Numbered from the stretch's first letter, positions 45,648 to 55,182 are shown. The stretch is DNA of 64,000 nucleotides from JAKAIY01 sp963809385 (GCA_963809385.1 CAWEJL010000014.1:1-64000), one strand, 5' to 3'. Notes: generated from the sequence alone by a model not told the origin. Program-made: numbers and translations.

Positions 45648-47135
45648 GTGACGCTCCGTCGCACGCGCATTGTCTGCACACTCGGCCCCGCATCCTGGAG
45701 CGATGAGCGAATCGAAGCGCTCGCTCGCGCCGGGATGGACGTGGCCCGCATCAATTTCTCGCACGGCACGCAAGAAGAGCATGCCGAGACTATCGCCCGC
45801 GTCCGCCAGGTGGAGGAGCGCCTTGGGCGCCCGATCGCCATCTTGCAGGACCTGCAAGGACCGAAAATCCGCACCGGCGCGCTAGCCGGTCACACCCCCG
45901 TCACCCTGCGTGACGGCCAGGCCTTTACCATCACCGCGCGCGACATCACAGGCGACGCGGACGCAGTCAGCACGACCTACAGCGCGCTGCCCGGCGACGT
46001 GAAGCCAGGCGACCGCATTCTGCTCTCCGATGGCGCCATCGAGCTGATCGTGCGCGAGGTCAGCGGCCTAGATGTCACCACTGAAGTGATTCACGGCGGC
46101 GCGCTCTCCGAACACCAGGGCATCAACCTGCCCGGCGTCGCGGTCAGCGCCCCTGCGCTCACCGAGAAAGACCGCGCCGATCTGGCCTTTGGCGTCCGGC
46201 ACTGGGTAGACTACATCGCCCTGAGCTTTGTCCGCCGCTCTGAGGATATGCGCATAGCTAAGGCGCTGATCGCCGAGGAGATCGCCGCGCGGCCCACCGC
46301 CGAGCGCCCGCGCGCGCCCTCCGGCTTGCATCCCTCCGCCTACGCCGCCGAGGCGACGATTCCCCTGATCGCCAAGCTCGAAAAGCCCGAAGCGATCGCC
46401 AATCTCGACTCGATCCTGATGGCGGCGGACGGAGTGATGGTGGCGCGCGGCGATCTCGGCGTCGAGCTGCCGCTGGAGCAGGTGCCGCTCCTACAGAAGA
46501 AGATCATCGCCCGCGCCAACGCGATGGGATTGCCGGTCATCACCGCGACGCAGATGCTTGAATCTATGGTGAGTCACCCCCGCCCGACGCGCGCCGAGGC
46601 CAGCGATGTCGCCAACGCCATCCTCGACGGCTCCGACGCGGTGATGCTCAGCGCGGAGACCGCGACCGGCGCGTACCCCGTCGAGACGGTCGAAGTCATG
46701 GCGCGCATCGCGCTCCAGGCGGAGGGGGCTTGCGTCCACTTCCGCCCCACCGAGCGGCGCGGTGATCCGGCCCAGGCGGTGGCCAGCGCGGGCTACACCC
46801 TGGCGCGCGAGGCGGGCGCCAAGCTGATCGCTGTCTTCACCCGTACGGGCGCCTCGGCACAGCTGATGTCCAAAGAGCGCCCCTCAATGCCCATCATAGC
46901 CTTCACGCCGTTCCAGTCGGTCTATCGCCGGCTGGCGCTCTGGTGGGGCGTCACGCCACGCTTCAGTGAGCTGAAAGGCTCGACCGAGGCGCTGCTGGCC
47001 TTCGCCGACGCCGACCTCCAGCGCAGTGGCATGGCCAAGCCCGGCGATGAGGTGGTCATCATCGGCGGCATGCCGCTCGCCGGGCGCGCGCGCACGAACT
47101 TCGTCCGCCTACACCGCATCGGCGATCTGGACTGA
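45648..47135 (+). CDS. pyk: Pyruvate kinase
   Basis: This 495-residue glycolytic enzyme converts PEP and ADP to pyruvate and ATP. Family blocks: RTRIVCTLGPAS, GMDVARINFSHG, LQDLQGPKIRTG, SLIAKLEKPEAI-type IPLIAKLEKPEAIANL, MVARGDLGVELPLEQVP and the active-site TATQMLESM, with the allosteric C-domain at about 375-495. A 15-20 residue insert precedes IPLIAKLEK. AAAGGAG placed 9 bases upstream supports GTG 45648; ATGs at 45591 and 45612 would add a tail outside the family. It follows coaE by 100 bases and is probably in the same transcript. Confidence 0.95.
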   Translation: MTLRRTRIVCTLGPASWSDERIEALARAGMDVARINFSHGTQEEHAETIARVRQVEERLGRPIAILQDLQGPKIRTGALAGHTPVTLRDGQAFTITARDITGDADAVSTTYSALPGDVKPGDRILLSDGAIELIVREVSGLDVTTEVIHGGALSEHQGINLPGVAVSAPALTEKDRADLAFGVRHWVDYIALSFVRRSEDMRIAKALIAEEIAARPTAERPRAPSGLHPSAYAAEATIPLIAKLEKPEAIANLDSILMAADGVMVARGDLGVELPLEQVPLLQKKIIARANAMGLPVITATQMLESMVSHPRPTRAEASDVANAILDGSDAVMLSAETATGAYPVETVEVMARIALQAEGACVHFRPTERRGDPAQAVASAGYTLAREAGAKLIAVFTRTGASAQLMSKERPSMPIIAFTPFQSVYRRLALWWGVTPRFSELKGSTEALLAFADADLQRSGMAKPGDEVVIIGGMPLAGRARTNFVRLHRIGDLD

Positions 47136-47284
47136 TCATGCGAAAACTGTGAGCCGGGCTATATCCCTGACGTGCTGGCAGTGGTACACTAGCGCCAGGT
47201 TTTGGGCCGGCGCGCAGCTCATGCTCTCGCCACATCGCAGTGGCGAAACGCGGGGAAACGGCGGCCTGTGGGGAGGGTGTCTCG

Positions 47285-48055
47285 ATGCCATTTGACTCAG
47301 CGACCTTGCAACCCCTGACAAGTCAGGCGATCTTGGCGCTCGTCGCGGCGCTGGGCCTTAGTTCCACCGCTGGCCTGCGAGCGGTTGCGACCCTGTTCTC
47401 GATTGGCGTAGTCAGCGATATCTACTTCACAAATGGCGTCCCATCGTTTCATTTCGCGGGAGGGACGCCTACTGGCAGCTCACTACTGGCGCTCACGGGC
47501 ACGTTCAATGTGCTGGGGGACTGGCGGGTGCTCACCCTGCTGGGTGTGCTTACAGTCGTCGAGTTCGCGGTTGACAAATTCCCGGTTCTCGACCACGTCA
47601 ACGATATTATCCATACTGTCGTGCGCCCGGTGGTCGGCGCGGTGATCGTCGCTGGTACCGCCAACTCGCTGAGCGATGTCAACGTCTGGGTCGCGGCCGC
47701 TGTCGGCGCGGGGCTGGCCTTCGGCGTCCACGCCACCAAAGCCACCACGCGCGTCGCCAGCAGCGCAACGACCGCGGGTGTTGGCAACCCGCTGATCTCG
47801 ATCGGCGAAGACCTGCTCACGCTCGCCTCGATTGTGCTCGTGGTCATCGCCAAAGCCATCGCGATCACCCTCGGGCCGATCATCGGCCTGATCGTGCTGG
47901 TCGTCGCGATCATCATCGCCTTCATCGTCGTGCTGCTGGCCTTCCGCATCAGCACAGCGATCTACCGCTTCTTCCGCGGCGCCGCCCCGGCGGCGCAGAC
48001 CAGCGCTGGCGCGGTAGCCTTCGGTGGCGAGGCGCCACGCGGCTTGAACGACTAG
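47285..48055 (+). CDS. DUF4126-family membrane protein
   Basis: This 256-residue membrane protein begins LTSQAILALVAALGLSSTAGLRAVATLFSIGVVSD, then has ALTGTFNVLGDWRVLTLLGVLTVVEFAVDKFPVLDHVNDIIHT, the pattern of DUF4126. Four to six helices span it, with a VGAVIVAGTANSLSDVNVWVAAAVGAGLAFGVHATKATTR loop characteristic of the family. Its function is unknown. GGGGAGGG precedes ATG 47285. It is followed 28 bases later by a beta-propeller gene, likely one operon. Confidence 0.88.
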   Translation: MPFDSATLQPLTSQAILALVAALGLSSTAGLRAVATLFSIGVVSDIYFTNGVPSFHFAGGTPTGSSLLALTGTFNVLGDWRVLTLLGVLTVVEFAVDKFPVLDHVNDIIHTVVRPVVGAVIVAGTANSLSDVNVWVAAAVGAGLAFGVHATKATTRVASSATTAGVGNPLISIGEDLLTLASIVLVVIAKAIAITLGPIIGLIVLVVAIIIAFIVVLLAFRISTAIYRFFRGAAPAAQTSAGAVAFGGEAPRGLND

Positions 48056-48083
48056 CTTCCGGAATAAGGAGACTGCGGCGCGC

Positions 48084-49607
48084 ATGGTGACTGGCTCTCC
48101 ACCGTCTGATACGCTTCGGGCCACAAGCCCCCATAAGAGGCCAGTCTGGCCCTGGGCCGCCGGGTCCATCCTTATCCCGCTCGTGATCGTCGTCGCGACA
48201 CTGTCGGGCGCACGCTTCGTGGCGCGCGAGCGGCTGGCGGCGATGGTCGCGCCCGCGCCTGAGTTGCCGCCGCTGCGCGTCGCGGCGTCCATCCAACCTC
48301 CGGCGGGCGTCGCGCTGTGGACACTGGCTTCGCTAAATGGCGGGCCTAGCACGCTGATCTACAACACCGCGCCCGCGCCGTCAACATGCCTGCCTGACGT
48401 AGCCTGCCGCGCTCCGCTCGCCAACCAGCTCACCATCTATGGCGCCACGGGCGCGCCCGTGCTGACGCGCTCCATCACCCCGGCGGACCTCAGCCAGTGC
48501 GCGCTGCGGACGGATGACGCGTCCACCTTCGCGTATCTCGTCTGCCCGGGGCAAGTCCAGGAAATCTCGCTGGCGACCGGGCAAACCGCGCGGCAGTTCG
48601 CTCTGCCCGCTGGACTTGATACCGTCCACTCCGCGCTCGATAGCGCCACGAATACGCTCTTTGTGGCGGGCAATAGCGCGCTCTACGCCTTCGATCTGAC
48701 ATCGGGCAAGCAGGTCGCGCGGCAGCCGCTCAGCGCCCCGGCTTCCACGCCCGTCGTGGATACGAATCTCCAGCGCGTCTACGTCCTTCTCGATAGCGGC
48801 GGCTCGCGCCCCAGCCTGGAGGCGTTTCAGTCGCGAGCGCTCGTTCCACTGGGTGGCGCGGCGCTGCCCGCAGGCTGGCGCGCTGGCCCGCGCGATGACG
48901 GTTCCAATACGCTCTACCTCTTTGGTAAGGCGGGCCTGGTGGGCGCGGTTGATCTCGGCCAGATCGCGTTCTCCACCGCGCAGCCCTACCCAATCATCAC
49001 ACCCGACCCGGTGGCCCCGCTGACAGGCGCGCGCGCCCTCGGCTGGGACCCCGCTCAACTGACGCTGGTCGCGCTCTACAGCGATCACCTGACGGCTTAC
49101 GACGCCGAATCGCTCCAGCCCTACGCGGCGGCGCCTGTCTCAGGCGCATGGGGTGCCCAGAGGCCACTGCCCGTTGACGCTGTACGCGGCGTCCTCTATG
49201 TTCCTGACGCCTCCGGAGCCATCGTCGCGCTGAGCCTGGCGCGACCGCGCGTTATCCCAGCGCCCGACGCCGCGACGGCGCTGGTGATGGCGCGCGCGGG
49301 GCTGGGCGCGCTGCTGCCCAATACCAACCAGACGCCGCCATTCCTCGACGCCCAGACGTTCCCCGTCACGCAGACCACCCTCGCGCGCAACTTCGCCATC
49401 CACTACTCCGACCTCGGCTGGCGTGGCCCCTATCCCGGTCACGCCAGCGCCAGGGTTGTCAAAGTGGGCGCGCAGCCGGGAGACTATACCATCACGTATG
49501 CGGTAGACTGGAACCAGCTCTTCGTCCACACGCATAGCTGGACGGTCGAGTTGTTGCCCGATGGGCGCGTCAAGCTACTCGCCGATACCGGCGACGCGAT
49601 CCCCTGA
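48084..49607 (+). CDS. Membrane-anchored beta-propeller protein
   Basis: This 507-residue protein has one N-terminal helix (AAGSILIPLVIVVATLSGARFV, about 25-46) and a large outside region of weak YVTN/PQQ-like repeats, such as NTLFVAGNSALYAFDLTSGKQV, NTLYLFGKAGLVGAVDLG and GVLYVPDASGAIVALSL. A C-terminal domain of about 90 residues carries NFAIHYSDLGWRGPYPGH and a beta-rich end. It has no catalytic signature; a binding or sensor role is likely. AGGAGACTG lies before the ATG. Confidence 0.75.
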   Translation: MVTGSPPSDTLRATSPHKRPVWPWAAGSILIPLVIVVATLSGARFVARERLAAMVAPAPELPPLRVAASIQPPAGVALWTLASLNGGPSTLIYNTAPAPSTCLPDVACRAPLANQLTIYGATGAPVLTRSITPADLSQCALRTDDASTFAYLVCPGQVQEISLATGQTARQFALPAGLDTVHSALDSATNTLFVAGNSALYAFDLTSGKQVARQPLSAPASTPVVDTNLQRVYVLLDSGGSRPSLEAFQSRALVPLGGAALPAGWRAGPRDDGSNTLYLFGKAGLVGAVDLGQIAFSTAQPYPIITPDPVAPLTGARALGWDPAQLTLVALYSDHLTAYDAESLQPYAAAPVSGAWGAQRPLPVDAVRGVLYVPDASGAIVALSLARPRVIPAPDAATALVMARAGLGALLPNTNQTPPFLDAQTFPVTQTTLARNFAIHYSDLGWRGPYPGHASARVVKVGAQPGDYTITYAVDWNQLFVHTHSWTVELLPDGRVKLLADTGDAIP

Positions 49608-49678
49608 ACATGCGTCATTCCACCATTCGACATCCGCGCTCTGGCCCTGCTGGGGAGCGGCTTTGAGAGCGAGGACCC

Positions 49679-50392
49679 ATGCCACGCGACGGCGGGCGAG
49701 CGAACGATCAGCTCCGCCCCATCACCCTTACCGTTGATTATCTCAAGCGCGCCGAAGGCTCCGTGCTGATCGAGTTTGGCGATACGCGCGTGCTCTGCGT
49801 CGCCACCATCGAGGACCGTGTGCCAAGCTTTCTCGAAGGGCGCGGCCAGGGCTGGGTGACGGCGGAGTACGCGATGCTGCCGCGAGCCGGGCATACTCGC
49901 TCGCAGCGCGAGAGCGTCGCCGGCAAGATCGGCGGACGCACACACGAGATTCAGCGGCTGATTGGCCGCTCGCTGCGCGCCGCCGTAGACCTGCGTGCGC
50001 TGGGCGAGCGCACCATCGCGCTCGACTGCGACGTCATCCAGGCCGATGGCGGCACGCGCACCGCCTCGATCACTGGCGCCTGGATCGCCCTGCGCCGCGC
50101 CACCCACCATCTCATGAATCAGGGGGTGCTGAAGAGTGATCCTATGCGGCGCATGGTCGCGGCGATTAGCGTCGGCGTCGTCAAGGGCGAGGCGCTGCTC
50201 GACCTCGACTACAGCGAGGATTCCCGCGCCGAGGTAGACTCCAACGTCGTGATGACCGATGAAGGCGAGTTCATCGAGGTGCAGGGGACCGCCGAGGGCA
50301 AGCCGTTCAGCCGCGCGCGTCTCAACGAGTTGCTCGATCTGGCCGAGAAGGGCATCCGCGAGCTGCATGACCTCCAACGGGCGAACGGGTAA
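49679..50392 (+). CDS. rph: Ribonuclease PH
   Basis: This 237-residue 3'-5' phosphorolytic exoribonuclease trims tRNA 3' ends. Blocks: GSVLIEFGDTRVLCVATIEDRVPSFL, WVTAEYAMLPRAGHTRSQRE, IGRSLRAAVDLRALGERTIALDCDVIQADGGTRTASITGAWIAL and the C-terminal VQGTAEGKPFSRARLNELLDLAEKGI. The Asp residues that position the metal are present. Normal length; ATG 49679. The next gene (PIG-L type) starts 7 bases after its stop. Confidence 0.97.
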   Translation: MPRDGGRANDQLRPITLTVDYLKRAEGSVLIEFGDTRVLCVATIEDRVPSFLEGRGQGWVTAEYAMLPRAGHTRSQRESVAGKIGGRTHEIQRLIGRSLRAAVDLRALGERTIALDCDVIQADGGTRTASITGAWIALRRATHHLMNQGVLKSDPMRRMVAAISVGVVKGEALLDLDYSEDSRAEVDSNVVMTDEGEFIEVQGTAEGKPFSRARLNELLDLAEKGIRELHDLQRANG

Positions 50393-50399
50393 CGCGGCG

Positions 50400-51107
50400 A
50401 TGGCGGACGTGAGCGGCGAACCGCGCCGTTGCCTGATCATCGCCGCCCACCCCGACGATGTCGAGAGCTGGGCCGGGGGAACCGCCGCCGCGCTGGCCCG
50501 CGACGGCTGGCGTGTGACCTACGTCCTTTGCACCTCCGGCGACCGGGGAACCAGCGACCCCGACGAGGCGCCCGCGAGCGTGGCGGCGCGGCGCGAGGAG
50601 GAGCAGCGCGCCGCCTGCCGCGCCGCTGGGGTGGAGGAGCCAGTCTTCCTGCGCCTGCCCGATGGCGAGCTGGAGGATGACCGCGCCCTGCGCGCGCTGC
50701 TCGTGCGCGAGATTCGCCGCTGGCGCCCCGACCTGCTGCTGACCCACGACCCCGTCACGCCCTGGCCGCCTTACACCTGCCACCGTGACCACCGCATCGC
50801 CGGGCGGGTCGCGCTCGACGCCGCCTATCCCTACGCCCGCGACCCGCTCAGCTTCCCCGAACAGCTCCGCCAGGAGGGCCTGCGCCCGCATATCACCCCC
50901 GAAGTCTGGCTGTTTTGCACCTCAGCGCCCGATCATTACGTAGACATCTCAACGACGCTCGACGCGAAGATCGCCGCCCGGCTGGAACATCGCAGCCAGA
51001 CGGTGGATCCCGCCGCCCTCGCCGCATCCTGGCGCCAGCGCGCGGCGGAGACTGGCGCGCCCGCTGGCCTGGCGGCGGCGGAGTCGTTCAAGCGCTTGTG
51101 GCTGTAG
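50400..51107 (+). CDS. PIG-L/LmbE-family deacetylase
   Basis: This 235-residue zinc-dependent deacetylase acts on N-acetylglucosaminyl-type substrates. The zinc motif AHPDDVES is at residues 15-22, with the third ligand in YTCHRDHRIAGRVALDA. THDPVTPWPP matches the family. Members include bacillithiol and mycothiol pathway enzymes (BshB, MshB) and antibiotic-modifying enzymes; nothing nearby decides. It starts 7 bases after rph, so it is probably co-transcribed. Confidence 0.92.
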   Translation: MADVSGEPRRCLIIAAHPDDVESWAGGTAAALARDGWRVTYVLCTSGDRGTSDPDEAPASVAARREEEQRAACRAAGVEEPVFLRLPDGELEDDRALRALLVREIRRWRPDLLLTHDPVTPWPPYTCHRDHRIAGRVALDAAYPYARDPLSFPEQLRQEGLRPHITPEVWLFCTSAPDHYVDISTTLDAKIAARLEHRSQTVDPAALAASWRQRAAETGAPAGLAAAESFKRLWL

Positions 51108-51270
51108 CGCGGCCGCGTGTCATACGTGTTACCTTGTGGTACAGCAAAGTTACTCAAGTCGCGCTGACACGTCAAAAGCGCATTGCTCACAGGCCGTCAC
51201 ACGTCGTATGATATCTTCATTCTGTGGAGCGGTTCAGTATATCAACGTCGCGGAAGGTGGTAGCCGGATC

Positions 51271-51570
51271 ATGATCAGGCACGAGGTCATCATTCGGGTC
51301 AAGCCCGATGTGAGCCGGGAGGCCATTGAAGACTCCCTGCGGGAAGCCTACGAATTACTCTGTGATCTCCCAGGTGTCGAGCGCGTGCGCTACGGCGTGA
51401 ACAACGCCGCCGCCTATCGCCACGCGATGCTGGTCGTGGATCTGACCGACGAGCAGGCGCTGCACCGGTTTGGCCGCCACCCGCAGCACGCCCGCGCTGT
51501 TAGGATCATCAATCGCCTCGCCGAGTCTTCCTCGGTGGGCAGTTTCCTGGTGCGCTCGGAGAGCCGTTAG
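51271..51570 (+). CDS. Dabb-family (stress-responsive alpha-beta barrel) protein
   Basis: This is a 99-residue single-domain protein: MIRHEVIIRVKPDVSREAIED at the start, LPGVERVRYGVNNA in the middle and YRHAMLVVDLTDEQALHRFGRHPQHARAV near the end match the Dabb ferredoxin-like dimer fold. Relatives include plant stress proteins and small cyclases; the role here is unknown. GGAAGGTGG lies before ATG 51271, and a plausible promoter (TTGCTC, then TATGAT 18 bases later, 51181-51210) lies upstream. Confidence 0.85.
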   Translation: MIRHEVIIRVKPDVSREAIEDSLREAYELLCDLPGVERVRYGVNNAAAYRHAMLVVDLTDEQALHRFGRHPQHARAVRIINRLAESSSVGSFLVRSESR

Positions 51571-51606
51571 CCCCGCGACGCTCGCACGTTTTTCCAGCCG
51601 CCGACC

Positions 51607-52857
51607 TCACCTGGTGGGCGGCTGTGTCGTGTCCGGCGGCGCCTGGCGGGCAACGCGCCCGCCCCGCACAGTGAACACGGTGGCGCGATCCAGCGCGGAG
51701 GATGGCGCGACGCTGAGATCGGCGGTCGTCACCAGCGTCTGGTCCAGGTCGCGCACCGCAAGCAAGAGGTCTTCGCGGCGCTGCGCGTCCAGCTCGCTCA
51801 GCACGTCATCCAGCAGCAGGATGGGTTGCTCGCCCGTGGCCGCCTCGATGTACTCCAGCTCGGCCAGCTTGACCGCCAGCGCCACCGAGCGCTGTTGCCC
51901 GCGCGAGCCGTAGGTCGCCAGGTCAATCTCGCCATCGAAGAACGCCACATCATCGCGGTGCGGCCCCAGCACGTTCGCGCCCTGCGCGACCTCGCGCCGC
52001 CGCACGGCCTCCAGCGCCGCGCGCATCGCCCGCGCGTCCGCCTCCTCGTCACCAGTCAGCGCGCCCTGATACGAGGGCTTGTAGATCAGCCGCAGCTCCG
52101 GCGCGCGCGCTTCGCCGTCCAGCGGCTCCTCCGCCGCGTCCTGCTCGCTGTCCGCCCGCGCCAGCCGCGCATAGATCCGCGCCGCAACCGCCGTCGCTCG
52201 CGTGAGAAACGCCGCCCGCTCGCGTATCAGCGGCAGCGCCAGCCGCGTGAGCTGGTCATCCCAATAATCGAGCGACTGCGGCGACTCCAGACGGTCGCGG
52301 ATGCGGCGCAGCAGCGCGCTCCGCTGCGCGATCACCTTCTGATACTGGCTGAGTGTGCGGCAATACTGCCGGTTCGTCTGACAGAGCGTCAGGTCGAGCA
52401 GCCGCCGCCTATCGGACGGGCCACCAATCACCAGATCGAGGTCGGTTGGCGCGAAGACCACCACTGGCGCCAGCCCCACCAGGTCCATCGCCCGGCGTGG
52501 CGCGCCATTCACCCGCACTCGCTTGCGAAACGTAGGCCCCGGCGCGCGCTCATCCGTTCCGGCGCGCGCGCTCTCGTCCACCGCCTCCGCCAGGATAACT
52601 TCGATCTCCAGCCGGTCCTGCCGCCGGACGACATCCCCGACAATCCGTGCGAAGCGGCCCGCCGCGTCCCAGCGCACGGCCTCGCGCTCAGTCGCTGTGC
52701 GAAACGAGCGCGTCGTCGCGATCAGGCTCACCGCCTCCAGCAGGTTGGATTTCCCCTGCGCGTTGCGCCCGGAAAAGATGACGAGCCCGCCGGGCAGCGT
52801 CAGATCCAGCTCGCGGTAGTTGCGGAAATCCGTCAGCCGTAGCCGCTCCACACGCAT
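51607..52857 (-). CDS. recF: DNA replication/repair protein RecF
   Basis: This 416-residue SMC-like ATPase acts in loading RecA at ssDNA gaps. Walker A is SGRNAQGKSNLLEA (about 31-44), the signature is YGSRGQQRSVALAVKLAELEYI, and Walker B is PILLLDDVLSELD. Its N-terminus MRVERLRLTDFRNYRELDL is canonical. The GGGAGG site 10 bases before ATG 52857 fixes the start. In many bacteria recF lies beside dnaA and dnaN; here it stands alone between the Dabb gene and a hypothetical gene. A Glu/Asp-rich insert (RADSEQDAAEEPLDGEAR) interrupts the arm region. Confidence 0.95.
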   Translation of the reverse strand: MRVERLRLTDFRNYRELDLTLPGGLVIFSGRNAQGKSNLLEAVSLIATTRSFRTATEREAVRWDAAGRFARIVGDVVRRQDRLEIEVILAEAVDESARAGTDERAPGPTFRKRVRVNGAPRRAMDLVGLAPVVVFAPTDLDLVIGGPSDRRRLLDLTLCQTNRQYCRTLSQYQKVIAQRSALLRRIRDRLESPQSLDYWDDQLTRLALPLIRERAAFLTRATAVAARIYARLARADSEQDAAEEPLDGEARAPELRLIYKPSYQGALTGDEEADARAMRAALEAVRRREVAQGANVLGPHRDDVAFFDGEIDLATYGSRGQQRSVALAVKLAELEYIEAATGEQPILLLDDVLSELDAQRREDLLLAVRDLDQTLVTTADLSVAPSSALDRATVFTVRGGRVARQAPPDTTQPPTR

Positions 52858-52969
52858 GCGCGCCCGTCCTCCCATGGCCCGTTCCCCGGCGACACGCCGG
52901 GGCGCCTCTATTATGCCATTCTCGCGCGTGGCTCTGGTTCCGGCCTGGATGTTCGCGAACCTGACGGAA

Positions 52970-52990
52970 GTGTCAGGTAAATTGTCAGGT
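52970..52990 (-). promoter_or_regulatory. Direct repeats upstream of recF
   Basis: On the minus strand ACCTGACA occurs twice, 12 bases apart, about 115-130 bases before recF. One helical turn between repeats suggests a binding site for an activator or repressor. The protein is unknown. Confidence 0.35.
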
Positions 52991-53132
52991 TTGTCATGCG
53001 CCATGAAAAGAGACCGACTACACTTGCCCTTAGTTGCGTGGCGTGGCGGCGAATCTGGGGTTGTGCGTCAGACAGGCCCGATCGTGGTGTATGTGCTGCG
53101 GGGGGTGGCGGGTCACGAAGACGGCGCGACTA

Positions 53133-53181
53133 ACTCATGCCCCTGAGAGGTCTGGCGCAAGCCGCTCTCAGGGGCATGAGT
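53133..53181. terminator. Long perfect hairpin
   Basis: An inverted repeat with arms of about 17 bases (ACTCATGCCCCTGAGAG and its complement) lies in the 435-base gap between recF and the gene at 53293. It probably ends transcripts arriving from the minus-strand gene upstream of recF. There are no long T-runs. No gene is seen in the gap. Confidence 0.6.
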
Positions 53182-53216
53182 CGTTTCTGACGAATACTTT
53201 CCCCTTTTATACGCAA

Positions 53217-53252
53217 CGCGGCGCTTCAGGCCGTATCGCCTGAAGCGCCGCG
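53217..53252 (-). terminator. GC hairpin after the gene at 53293
   Basis: Fourteen-base arms (CGCGGCGCTTCAGG and complement) surround an 8-base loop, starting 41 bases after the stop of the minus-strand hypothetical gene. This is a likely terminator, followed further on by the longer hairpin at 53133. Confidence 0.6.
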
Positions 53253-53292
53253 CTCATCATGGCGCCCGCTAGTCTGGATTCGCTAGTCTGGA

Positions 53293-53772
53293 TTAATTCA
53301 GGCTGGCGAAGGTTTCCTCCGCCGGGGTGGTTTCGACTGCCGCGCCCAGTGGCTCATCCGTCAGGATGCGCGACGACCGCACGGCCTTCGCCTCGCGCGT
53401 CTCGGCGCGATTGCGCGCCAGCAGCGCCCCACGCGCCCGCACGACGCGCGCGCCCGCGTCTGCCAGCACGCTAGCAAGCTGTGCATGGCGCTCAAGCGCC
53501 TCATCTTCCGTCGCGCTCTGGAGCTCCAGCAACGGCTGGCGCATCATCACCAGATAGCCCCGCGAGACTGGGTACGCGCCTGTCAAAAAACCTGAGCCCG
53601 CACGAAGGTTCGCCACAGTGGTCACGATGTAGTCCTGGCCATCGGGCGTTACGACACGCTCGCGCGCCAGTTCGCCAGTATAGGTGATACAAGGGCGCGC
53701 CACGCCCGCCAGACGCGACGCGCCTACACGCTCGGCGCGAAGGTCTCCCTCCGTGCTCATGCTGATCGCCAT
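53293..53772 (-). CDS. Hypothetical protein, no recognised family
   Basis: This is a 159-residue cytosolic protein. Beta-rich N-terminal part: PCITYTGELARERVVTPDGQDYIVTTVANLRAGSGFLTGAYPVSRGYLVMMRQPLLELQS. A helix-rich part then contains DEALERHAQLASVLADAGARVVRARG. It has no motif that I recognise. Start ATG 53772 or 53760; GAAAGGCGGCG lies before the former. It is followed by two hairpins. It could be a conserved Chloroflexota protein. Confidence 0.6.
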   Translation of the reverse strand: MAISMSTEGDLRAERVGASRLAGVARPCITYTGELARERVVTPDGQDYIVTTVANLRAGSGFLTGAYPVSRGYLVMMRQPLLELQSATEDEALERHAQLASVLADAGARVVRARGALLARNRAETREAKAVRSSRILTDEPLGAAVETTPAEETFASLN

Positions 53773-54366
53773 GGTTTTCGCCGCCTTTCGCCGCAACGCC
53801 GCCGCCCGGACACGCCACCGCGACGCGCCTGGGCCAGGGATGGAGCGCTTCGCCGCCGCCCGCCCCAACGGCACACCAGTTCCAGGCGTCCCCCATAAAT
53901 CGGAGTCACAGCGCGCCAACGAGCACGCCAGGGACACTCGCCACCCACCAGCAGGTATGGGCAAAGCCATCGGCGGATACGCCTCTCCGGCTAGTCAATG
54001 AGCGCGCTGGCGTGCGCGTGTGTCAAATAAGTGCGAGAGACAGCGGTGAATCACACAAGATCACGAGCGCATGACACACCGGGGAGAAAAAGACGTTGGG
54101 GACACGTCCGCTGGAACTGTCTATCTACTATAGGCGAGTTCAACGCAAAAAAACGCGCCGCGCGGTACTAATGGCGAACAAGCGGACCTGGCGTTATACT
54201 GAGAGGTCTCTGAGGAAACGCGCCATTCTACCGCTACGGCCTTCTCACAGTCCCAGAAGCGCGTGGCGTCAATGGTATAATCACCGCCGGACGCGCGCGG
54301 CGCGAGGCTGGCGCCGGCCCCTTTCCGGCGCGCCACGCGCGCCCGCTGTGAAGCGCGAGGCGAAGG
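53773..54366. other. Long intergenic region with promoter of the OmpR pair
   Basis: Nearly 600 bases without a convincing gene. A TATAAT (54276-54281) about 85 bases before the response-regulator GTG is the best -10, but it has no good -35, which hints at an activator. A short open frame at 54096-54425 overlaps the regulator and has unlikely composition (Arg-rich). An A-tract lies at about 54146-54153. Confidence 0.45.
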
Positions 54367-55128
54367 GTGAATCAACACGAACCGGGGGCGGGGGACGCAT
54401 CCGCCAGGCAGCCAGGCGCCGCTGAGCGCAAACTGCGGCTGCTGGTAGTGGACGATGAGCAGGCGATTGTCGATTTCATCAAGCTTGGCATGCGCTATGA
54501 GGGCTTTCAGGTCGAACAGGCTGGCGACGGTTACATCGCGATTGACCTCGCCCAGCGTGTCCATCCCGATGTCATCATCCTGGATGTCATGCTGCCCACG
54601 ATGGATGGGCTGGAGGTCTGCCGCCGCCTGCGCGAGAACGAAGCGACCGCCAACATTCCCATCCTCATGCTGACCGCCAAAGACGAGGTGAGCGAACGTG
54701 TGACCGGGCTCGACGCCGGCGCCGACGACTACCTCACCAAGCCGTTCAGCTTCGACGAGTTGCTGGCGCGGGTGCGCGCGCTGCTGCGCCGCCAGCAGCG
54801 CATCGTCGCCGCGGGCGGGCCGGGCGGCCGCGTCCTGACCTTCGCGGAGATCACGCTGGATGAGGCGGCGCGCGAGGTCAAGCGCGGCGAGCGCATCGTC
54901 GAACTGACCGCGACCGAGTATAACCTGCTGCACCTATTCATGACCCACCCGCGCCAGGTGCTCGACCGGCAGACCATCCTGAACCGGGTGTGGGGCTACG
55001 ACTTTATGGGCGAGACCAACATCATCGAAGTCTACGTCCGCTATCTGCGCGAGAAGCTGGAAGATGATCCCAGCGCGCCCCGCCTGATCCAGACCGTGCG
55101 CGGTGTCGGCTACGTCCTCAAGGGATAA
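54367..55128 (+). CDS. OmpR/PhoB-family response regulator
   Basis: This 253-residue regulator has a receiver domain (about 24-140) with LLVVDDEQAIV, phosphoacceptor Asp in VIILDVMLPTMDG, LMLTAKDE and YLTKPFSFDEL. A winged-helix output domain follows (about 160-252): ELTATEYNLLHLFMTHPRQVLDRQTILNRVWG and VYVRYLREKLE...IQTVRGVGYVL. The GTG start is at 54367. Its partner kinase begins 54 bases downstream. The signal and targets are unknown. Confidence 0.95.
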   Translation: MNQHEPGAGDASARQPGAAERKLRLLVVDDEQAIVDFIKLGMRYEGFQVEQAGDGYIAIDLAQRVHPDVIILDVMLPTMDGLEVCRRLRENEATANIPILMLTAKDEVSERVTGLDAGADDYLTKPFSFDELLARVRALLRRQQRIVAAGGPGGRVLTFAEITLDEAAREVKRGERIVELTATEYNLLHLFMTHPRQVLDRQTILNRVWGYDFMGETNIIEVYVRYLREKLEDDPSAPRLIQTVRGVGYVLKG

Positions 55129-55182
55129 GCGCCCGCTGACGGGCGCGTCTGAACACGAGAGCGGAAGAGGAAAGAGCGTCGC

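Noticed and set aside
54096..54425. 109-codon Arg-rich open frame before the OmpR regulator
   Set aside because: It overlaps the regulator start, spans the likely -10 element, and has no ribosome site or conserved look.
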